Origin: Brachionus rotundiformis
Taxonomy: Eukaryota; Rotifera; Eurotatoria; Ploima; Brachionidae
DNA: 64,000 nt
Direction: 5' to 3'
NCBI GenBank assembly: GCA_016802295.1
Contig: JAESIW010000180.1
Location: 1,305,619-1,369,618, forward strand
A program made the translations under genes and the position numbers. The notes under the pieces were generated by a model. The model was given only the letters and a program-made list of their open reading frames with translations. It searched no databases and was not told where the DNA came from. Positions 57,293-64,000 of this stretch are shown here, in pieces; the stretch's first letter is position 1, and every line of letters begins with the position of its first letter.

Positions 57293-59339
57293 TCACCACC
57301 ATTTTCCAAATAAGCCAAATTTTCCAAAGGATCCAATCCAAAGACTTAACTTTTTTATACTAATTTTTTATACATTCAAATTATTGAACTAAAGTGTTTT
57401 ATTCCAAAATTGAGATAAGATTTTGTATTTTCTACGATCAAGCTCAACAGCCACTGGATGTAATATTTTCTTTTTTTTTTTATACGAATTGTTGGTTATG
57501 TATTCATGTGGCGACACTTTTTTTTATAAATTTTTTTGCTAAAACACTTTATTTGGTTTTGTTGACAATTTGTAACAAAATTTTCTTTATTTTCAGTTTT
57601 TACGTAATTTTCATTGGGAAAAAAATTTTTTTTTTCAGCAACAATTTGTATTACCTTTTTAATGGTATACAGGATTATTGATTTAGGACAAGTATCTGTC
57701 GCATTAAGAGACTATGCATGCCCCACGACTCTTGGCTTAAGACTAAATTTACAGGCAATTTTTTATTTATTTCAATTTTTTATTTTTCTATTTACAATTG
57801 CAATAAACTAATTTCAATTTTTGTACCAAATTATTTGAAATTTTTGCATTTCCTTTTTTTTTATGAAATTGTTTCAATTCTTTTCGAGTGTGACCAATGT
57901 TCCGAGAGTAGACAAACACGAAATTCAAATGAATTCGCAGCCAATGTCGTACTTTAAGGTAAATGTAACCTTTAAGAGACCTATTTTTTTCTTTTCCATT
58001 TGAAAATTTGTTAAATGTTTGATTTATTCAAATTTTATTTCACTTATAAATTCAGAGGGCTATTTCTTTATTAAATCTATGTGGCCTATGGATAGAATGA
58101 AAAATTCGCATTTCTTTATTTTTTTATCTAATTTGGAGTTGCAGAAGATAATTATTGATAATCTATTGATTCAAGTGTAATTTAATAATTTAAAATAAAA
58201 TTGTGTAAAATTTAAACTTTTTTCCTCATTATAAAGCCAAACACTTAATAAAATTTTTCTTTTCAATAAATGATCAAAATTTTGTGACATTTTTATTCTT
58301 AAGACTAACTTTTACTCTAAAAAAAAAGCTCTTTATTCAAAAAATTTTGATTATGACTAATTTTGAATATAGAAATTTTTTGCAAATTTATTTTGTGTTG
58401 TATAGATAAAAAAATACCATTCGATCCTTTCAAGACAAAAATAGTATGTTTTTTTTATTGGCAAAAAAATAGATCCATAGTATACAATTTTTGGCAACTA
58501 AAATATTCAAATTAACCTTATAGTTAAAAATTAATAAAATTATTTTCTCCCATGAACGCTTAATTTAATTTTTCACTTTTATAGAACCAAAATAGTCTTG
58601 GCCTTTTACTTAACATTCTGATCAGCATTTAATGTAATATATTGACAAGAATAATAAATAACAAATAAAATTATGTTTGAAATTCTAAAGCTATCTGTAT
58701 TAAAAATAAGATCCACCAGATTATCTAGTTTCTTGTAAAACTAGATCAGAAATTAAATCTTTTTGCCCAAAACTTGTTAATTTTCTTGAAGGTTTATCTT
58801 CATTTGTACGAAGAGATCCCTTGTTTGATGATGTTACTCAGCAAACTTCGTTCAAAGCTGTCATTTATAATAGAATTTATTTGTCTCATTTGAAATCTTG
58901 GTGTTTTTATTCAATTTTCCATTTTAAAAATATTTTAAAAATAAAATAAAAACTTGTTTTTCTGAATGATATAATACTTCAAATATAATTCTATCGACAC
59001 AAACTCAATCCCAATCGATTATATCGTATTTTCTCAAATAATAATAATTATTAAGTGAATGAGGTCGGTGATACAGGTATTAAGAGCCAATTTTCGCACT
59101 TTTCACATGAAATCCAAGGAAATTTTTCAGAACTAAATTTATAAAGAGCTTTGCATTTAGAACAATTTTTGATTTCAGTAAAAAAAAATTTGACTTGAAT
59201 GGAGCTGGTAAACTGGAAAAAGTATTGGACCTGGATTGTGCTGATGACTCGAAACGGCTTGAAATGAAGTGCCCCCCTAAGACCCCCTTTTTAAAAGCTA
59301 ATCAAAAATGTTTTAGTTCTATCTATGTTGATTTTTTGT
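57293..59339. other. 3' flank of RRM B and intergenic
   Basis: T-rich probable 3' UTR at first, with long T runs at about 57469-57481 and 57622-57633, then AT-rich sequence. Short open frames here show no family resemblance. A GC-richer patch with CCCCCCTAAGACCCCC at about 59270-59290 borders the LINE fragments that follow. Confidence 0.4.
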
Positions 59340-59575
59340 AAAACATACTTAGATCTTTTTAAAGCATTTGATCCGGTATGGTATGATGGACTTTTATTCA
59401 AACCAAACAAAATCAAACTACCTGTTAATCTAATAAACTGAATTTTCATATCAAATAAGTTTCCCACAACGATGCATCCTATCACCAACTCTCTTCTCGA
59501 TATACTTCTCTGACTTAAGTGAAAAATTGAAAGTAAAACACGCTATTTATGATGACGACTTATTATTTCATCTTA
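59340..59575 (+). mobile_element. Jockey/CR1-like RT palm fragment
   Basis: The + strand reads LDLFKAFDPVWYDGLLFKPN then KIKLPVNLIN, a stop, IFISNKFPTT, and a short way on KVKHAIYDDDLLFHLM. The first is the DxSKAFDxVWHxGLL motif of reverse transcriptase and the last resembles the FADD catalytic motif, with a large deletion between them. Dead copy. Confidence 0.7.
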
Positions 59576-59639
59576 TGTAGCTTATGTATTTATGTAGAAT
59601 AGCCAAACAACTAAAACCGATAATACAGGAGGAAATCAA

Positions 59640-60840
59640 AAAAATTTTTTCCTCCTGTAAATAATACTGTCTTTTTATGCCAGGTAGAGGATGCATAGAC
59701 CAGATATTTACTCATAATAGAACGAAGTTTAAGGAGCATCATAGAACAAAGTCTGGAATGGAATAGCGCCCTGTATCTAAACTTCATTGACTTCAAGAAA
59801 GCCTTTGATAGCATACACAGAGAAACCTTGTGGGCTATATTAAGATCATATGGCCTACCACAGAAGATAGTTTACTTAATAAAACTCTTCTACGAGAATT
59901 TCGAGTATCTGAGAGTTTCAAAGTGTGTACAGGAGTCAGGCTAGGGTGCGTTCTCTCTCTGACACGTTCCCTAATATTGATTGAATATGTCATGAAGAAA
60001 ACAATTGTTAGTGCGAAAGGTATTCAATGGGGATTAACTGCAAAACTTGAAGACTTAGACTTTGCGGACGATCTGATGCTAATATCTAATACAGAAGCAA
60101 ATATGCATATGAAGACGCAGGACTTGACGAACAACGCTAAACCAACCGGACTCTAAGTTAATGGAGCCAAAACGAAAGTTATGTGCATAAACACCAAATT
60201 GGATACCCCAATCACCAACGATAGTTCACAAATCGAGTGTGTAAATGAATCCACATACCTAGGTAGCACTACGTTGGAAATACACAGAGACATTAAGGAT
60301 AGACTTGCTAAAGCAAAGAGTGTTTTTGCTAGACTCCGACCAGCATGGAAATCAAAAAGCTACAGCAAGAAAACATAACTTAAACTATACAAAAGTGTAG
60401 TAAAAGCAACATTGATGTACGGAAGTGAATGTTGGGGGATGAGTGAATCTGGCAGAAAAAGCCTTAACACCTTCCACACTGGAAGCCTGCAGAGGATTCT
60501 TGGGATACACTGGCCTGAGACATTGTCGAATTGTGACCTATACAGAATGACAAAATCAGAGTCATTAAGTCAGTCCATTAAAAACAAAAGGCTGCGATGG
60601 CTTGGGAATATACTTTGAATGAAAGATACACGGATACCAAAAAGGGCCTTTCAATGGACACCTCAAGGGCGACGTAAGGTAGAACGACCAGCAGTAACAT
60701 GGAGGTCAACAATCACGAAAGAGCTCATCGAAATGGGAATGACATGGGGAGAAGCAAGGATAAAGGCAAAAGATCGACTTGAGTGGAAATCAAGAGTAAT
60801 GACCCTATGCTCCACAAGGAGTAAATAAGGAAAAAAGAAA
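59640..60840 (+). mobile_element. RTE-type LINE reverse-transcriptase fragment
   Basis: A long but broken RT on the + strand. PGRGCIDQIFT shifts frame into SIIEQSLEWNSALYLNFIDF and KKAFDSIHRETLWAILRSYG. A second shift leads to LGCVLSLTRSLILIEYVMKK, GLTAKLEDLDFADDLMLISN (catalytic FADD intact), VNGAKTKVMCIN, ESTYLGSTT, LYKSVVKATLMYGSECWGMS, LQRILGIHWPETLSNCDLYR, NKRLRWLGNIL and the RTE-typical C-terminus RAFQWTPQGRRKVERPAVTW ... MTWGEARIKAKDRLEWKSRV. Two frameshifts and three or more stops show it is inactive, but its integrity suggests a recent insertion. The 37.8-kb fragment is a second copy. Confidence 0.88.
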
Positions 60841-61601
60841 AAAAAAGAATACTGTCTAAAAATTAACTCAAGCAAAACTATTTCGAAATGACCAAGCCGA
60901 GACTATCGAGAACTGGCTGACAAATACTATCCATAAATCATCCTCAATAGAATGATATAATAGAACAAAACCTAATCAACAAAAAATACAAATCAAAACA
61001 ACACAATAAAAAACGTAGAACAACATGTTTAGATGAATACCCGCAAACATTCTTCTAACAATAACAAATAACTAAAACTAATAAACTTTTTAAAAACTTT
61101 AAAATGATAACCACTTAAACTTTTGGGCTGTAAAAAAGCTCTGGCTTTCGTGTCTTTCTTTAATCTTCTAAATAATAATAATATAATTTTTTGACTTTAG
61201 TGACATGCCGATTTAGTAGATTAAGGCCAAAATGAAAACCAGCGTGTTCGATACATAAGAACATGTCACTATAGTCTACCAGGACTACCAATCTTTTGCT
61301 TGCATCCTATCCCACAAAGAGACTAGAAGCTTTTTTCGACATTTTTTCATTTTTACTCCACAAAACTACCAATATAATCAATTAGTTAATTAGTTCGATT
61401 AAACTAAACTACATTTTTTATTTTATATTTTATTTTAAAGAAAATTAATTTAAAAAAAAGCTTTACAAACAAAAAACACTCAAAGCAGCAATCAAATATA
61501 AAAAACTAAACAAGAACAAATTCTATTTGAGAGAATTAAAAATACCATACGGACCTAAACAAAAAAATAATATATATATATATATAATAAAATCTAAAAA
61601 C
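60841..61601. other. Intergenic, 3' flank of NR2E-like gene
   Basis: AT-rich with a (TA)n run at about 61570-61586. No gene is seen. Probably contains the 3' UTR of the minus-strand receptor gene. Confidence 0.4.
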
Positions 61602-63989
61602 TCAAGCCGAATTTATTGTATTTAAAATAAGAGCAGACAAATCAATCTTGGACTGAAGATGCTTCCAGAACAAATCTTCAACCAACTTGCTATTGGTGTA
61701 CTTTCTTACCTCCGAAAACAACATGACCAATCGACCAAATCTTGGCACAGCCGGATAATTCAGCTTGTTGTAATTGTACAGTGACATGAAGCTATCTTCT
61801 TGTAGTTGGTCAACCCTAAGCCTTTCCTCCAATTGGCCCTCACATTTGAACAACGATATTGACTTTAGAAGATAAAATTCCATGGGATCTACTTTATCTG
61901 CGCTAAACTTTTGCATCAGTGCCAAAAATCCTTGCACAAGGTGTTTTTTTGGCTCGCTTTTTTCACTTTCTAGCAAGCTTTCCAGTTCGTTCATGAACGA
62001 CTTGGTCTCGGCCATTTGCAGAATAAACAACTCATTCAAATTCTCGCTTATCAATCTGAGCTGGTCTTGGCTGGGCAAGGTGACAAACGAGCGCAAGGTC
62101 TTGGCCCAGCGCATGGCCGACAAAAGTATCTTAGATGTGGACTCGATCAAATTTTCGGTCGTTGGCGTGCTCTTGACCCAGTTCATGATGTGCGCCAATG
62201 AAGCACTTGAGTGCAGCTTGTTTCTCTCGGCCGTGTCATCCTCTCTCTGGTCAATGTCGGACTTGGCGTCGTCGTCGACCGATATGCTCTCGTTGCGGGC
62301 CTCGTCGCAAGTGTTGTAGCCGCTGGTGTTGTCGGACGCGTTCAAATACGGAATCGAAGTGTTGACATGCTCGGGCTGCACTTGGTACATTTGCTTCAAG
62401 GCGAGCTGATTTTTGATGGACGCGGCGAGCAGGTTATTGGCCAGATTGGACTGGAAGGCGACTGCGGCGGCCATCGCGGCCGGATAGGCCTCGCTCGCCT
62501 GCGCATCCGCCCGAATGTTCTTGACGCCCACGCTGTACGGCGAGTAGCGCGCCGAGTAGAAGCCAGCTGACTGGTACTGGTGCATGTACTGTTTACCTGC
62601 TTGGGCGGTGGACAGCGGCGAGGCCGACGGCTGATCGCGCTTTATCTGCTGTGATCGCGGAGGACGCTGATGCTGCACGGCTTAAATTAACAAAAAAACT
62701 TTTAAAAACACTTGTCAAACTTGTTGTTGGTAGCTTGAGCAAATATTTGCCTAACGTGTGCCAAGAAACTAGCACGCAGGCAAATTTTTCCTTCTATCTA
62801 GCGGCATCAGTACATAATTTTATATTTTTCTTTTTTTTTAATTATTTTTTAATAATTAATGAAAATAAATCAAAAAATTGAATGATTGACACTTATTTTG
62901 AAAGCTAAATTAATTTAAGCTCTTGTAAAAGAGCAATAACAACTTGGCAAACAAATTTCTTGAGCAAATATTGGAACTAAACGGGGCACCAGTATTTTTC
63001 GTATTTTTTTTTGTAGAGAAAACACGACAAACAAATAGAAATATGTGAATTGAGCATTTGTTGAATTTTGAACAAGCGACAATTAAAACCCCTTGCAGAA
63101 CGAAAGCCTAAAACTTAATTGCTTGGCAAACAAGACTAATCGATGCTCATCAGTGCACTCAGCACTTTTAGGGCTTGTGTCAAAAGCCGCCAAAGCAGCA
63201 CCCCATCTACCAAGCCTTACACATTCTATTCTATTTTAATTATCTTATCTTATCTTATCTTGTATTTTAGTAAGTAAAGCCGGAGTATTGAAGTATGGCA
63301 GGAGAAGAAAATATTACCAATGTCTTTGCCAAAAGAACACAATTATTAGTTATTAAATTAATAAATTATCTTATCTTTTATAATAAATAAATTTAAAAAA
63401 AAAATTTTTTTTTTCCAAATGACCTACCATCTCTGTTCATTTTGACTTCAAGGCATTTTCTGAGGCGACATGCCTGGCATTGGTTGCGGCGACTGACGTC
63501 AATGAAGCAATTGTTGTTCTCTTTGCAGACGTATTCCATGTTGCCGCGGATGCTTCGTTTGAAAAAGCCGCGACAGCCGTCACAGCTGAGGACGCCGTAG
63601 TGCTTGCCGCTGGCGCGGTCGCCGCACACGCAGCAAAAGTTGACCGGCTTGGCGTGCTGTGAGCTTTTGGTCTGGCCAATATTTTGGTTGAGCAGTTCGG
63701 GACGGTTCTCCTGGCTGCGTGCGTGCGCCCTGAAATGGAACATGGCCGGGCTGGCCAAGAAATGGGCCTGGGGCTGGTAGACAGACATGTTGTGCATGTT
63801 CTCGCTGGTCGGGTGTCGATTCAGCGGCGTCGAGTGCTTGACTATTTGGTCCTCGGCCTTGAAGTCGGGCGTCGACGCTCTGGACACGTTGGGCGACTCG
63901 GACTCGCTCGATGTCAGTGTCTGGTTGGCCTCGTTGCCAGGCGAGCCGCACCTGTCCTCCGAGCAAACGTCTATCTGATTCTGGTACAT
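61602..63989 (-). CDS. NR2E-like nuclear receptor (tailless/PNR group)
   Basis: Two exons (63989-63428 and 62680-61602) join in phase across a 747-nt intron to about 546 residues, restoring MNRDAVQHQRPPRS after the second zinc finger. Nuclear receptors are ligand- or constitutively-acting transcription factors; NR2E members control neural and eye development. The DNA-binding domain (about 114-182) has all eight zinc cysteines: CCVCGDRASGKHYG, SCDGCRGFFKRSI, CKENNNCFIDVSRRNQCQAC and RLRKCLEVKMN. RRNQCQACRLRKC and the AVQHQR extension point to NR2E. The ligand domain signature is LSAMRWAKTLRSFVTLPSQD and LRLISENLNELFILQ. The C-terminus (LFWKHLQSKIDLSALILNTI) lacks an acidic AF-2 core. The frame stays open to the window edge, so more N-terminal sequence may exist. 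Confidence 0.88.
62681..63427 (-). other. Intron between the DBD and hinge exons of the NR2E-like gene
   Basis: Donor G|GTAGGTC, acceptor TTTAAG|CC. Contains a CTTAT microsatellite-like run (TTATCTTATCTTATCTTAT, about 63239-63260) and no coding sequence. Confidence 0.8.
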
Positions 63990-64000
63990 TGTGTTCGCGT

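Noticed and set aside
57394..57957. Overlapping Phe-rich open frames after RRM protein B
   Set aside because: They come from T-rich 3' UTR sequence with no family resemblance.
1..64000. tRNA, rRNA, CRISPR array or prokaryote-style operon
   Set aside because: No cloverleaf with GGTTCGA-type B box, no rRNA core and no regularly spaced direct repeats were recognised, and the gene structure is plainly eukaryotic. A covariance-model search would be needed to exclude small RNAs.

Overview
The window is a piece of an AT-rich animal nuclear genome. Genes are split by many short introns (46 to about 100 nt) with GT-AG ends and one GC-AG intron. Orthologues of metazoan proteins (CPEB, an NR2E-type nuclear receptor, STK19, RABL6, RABEPK) rule out a microbe. 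The base composition, tiny introns, Q/N- and S-rich proteins and scattered decayed LINEs would suit a small invertebrate such as a monogonont rotifer; the taxon is an inference, not something the sequence proves. Most genes below were rebuilt by joining exons so that reading phase and family alignment both hold across every junction.

Layout. 1-3.5 kb: no gene seen. 3.5-6.9 kb (+): CPEB2-4/Orb2-type translational regulator. 6.9-10.3 kb: 3' flank and a LINE remnant. 10.3-14.4 kb (-): CIAO1 and CRYZ head to tail, with a 619-nt N gap inside CRYZ bordered by two near-identical sequence copies. 15.0-19.0 kb (+): RABL6 with an antisense LINE in its large intron. 20.5-21.5 kb (+): RABEPK. 21.7-27.0 kb (-): kinesin-5 (KIF11) with a pogo/Tigger-like transposon remnant in an intron. 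27.5-28.1 kb (+): small RRM protein. 28.7-29.2 kb (-): decayed AT-hook gene. 29.7-32.9 kb (+): mitochondrial NAD kinase NADK2 in ten exons, again with an antisense LINE. 33.0-33.9 kb (-): STK19. 35.0-36.4 kb (+): RMND5. 36.7-37.2 kb (+): DPM2-like. 38.4-40.8 kb (+): probable mitochondrial helical-repeat protein. 40.8-44.0 kb: transposon graveyard. 45.0-47.9 kb (-): SLC16-like transporter with a very long central loop. 47.9-53.9 kb: gene-poor. 53.9-57.3 kb (+): two adjacent paralogous RRM proteins that share a C-terminal motif. 59.3-60.8 kb: two LINE fragments. 61.6-64.0 kb (-): NR2E-like nuclear receptor.

The genes are mostly unrelated housekeeping functions (Fe-S assembly, NADP supply, dolichol-mannose synthesis, CTLH/GID ubiquitin ligase, mitosis, Rab9/Rab-like trafficking), plus four RNA-binding regulators. 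The most novel items are the tandem RRM paralogues with a shared 32-residue C-terminal block, an exact 45-bp copy of a CRYZ exon-intron junction inside a RABL6 intron, two inverted-repeat elements (41.7-42.3 kb and 19.7-19.9 kb), and an NR2E receptor with an unusual P-box and no recognisable AF-2 core. I saw no defence system, CRISPR array or operon of a microbial kind.
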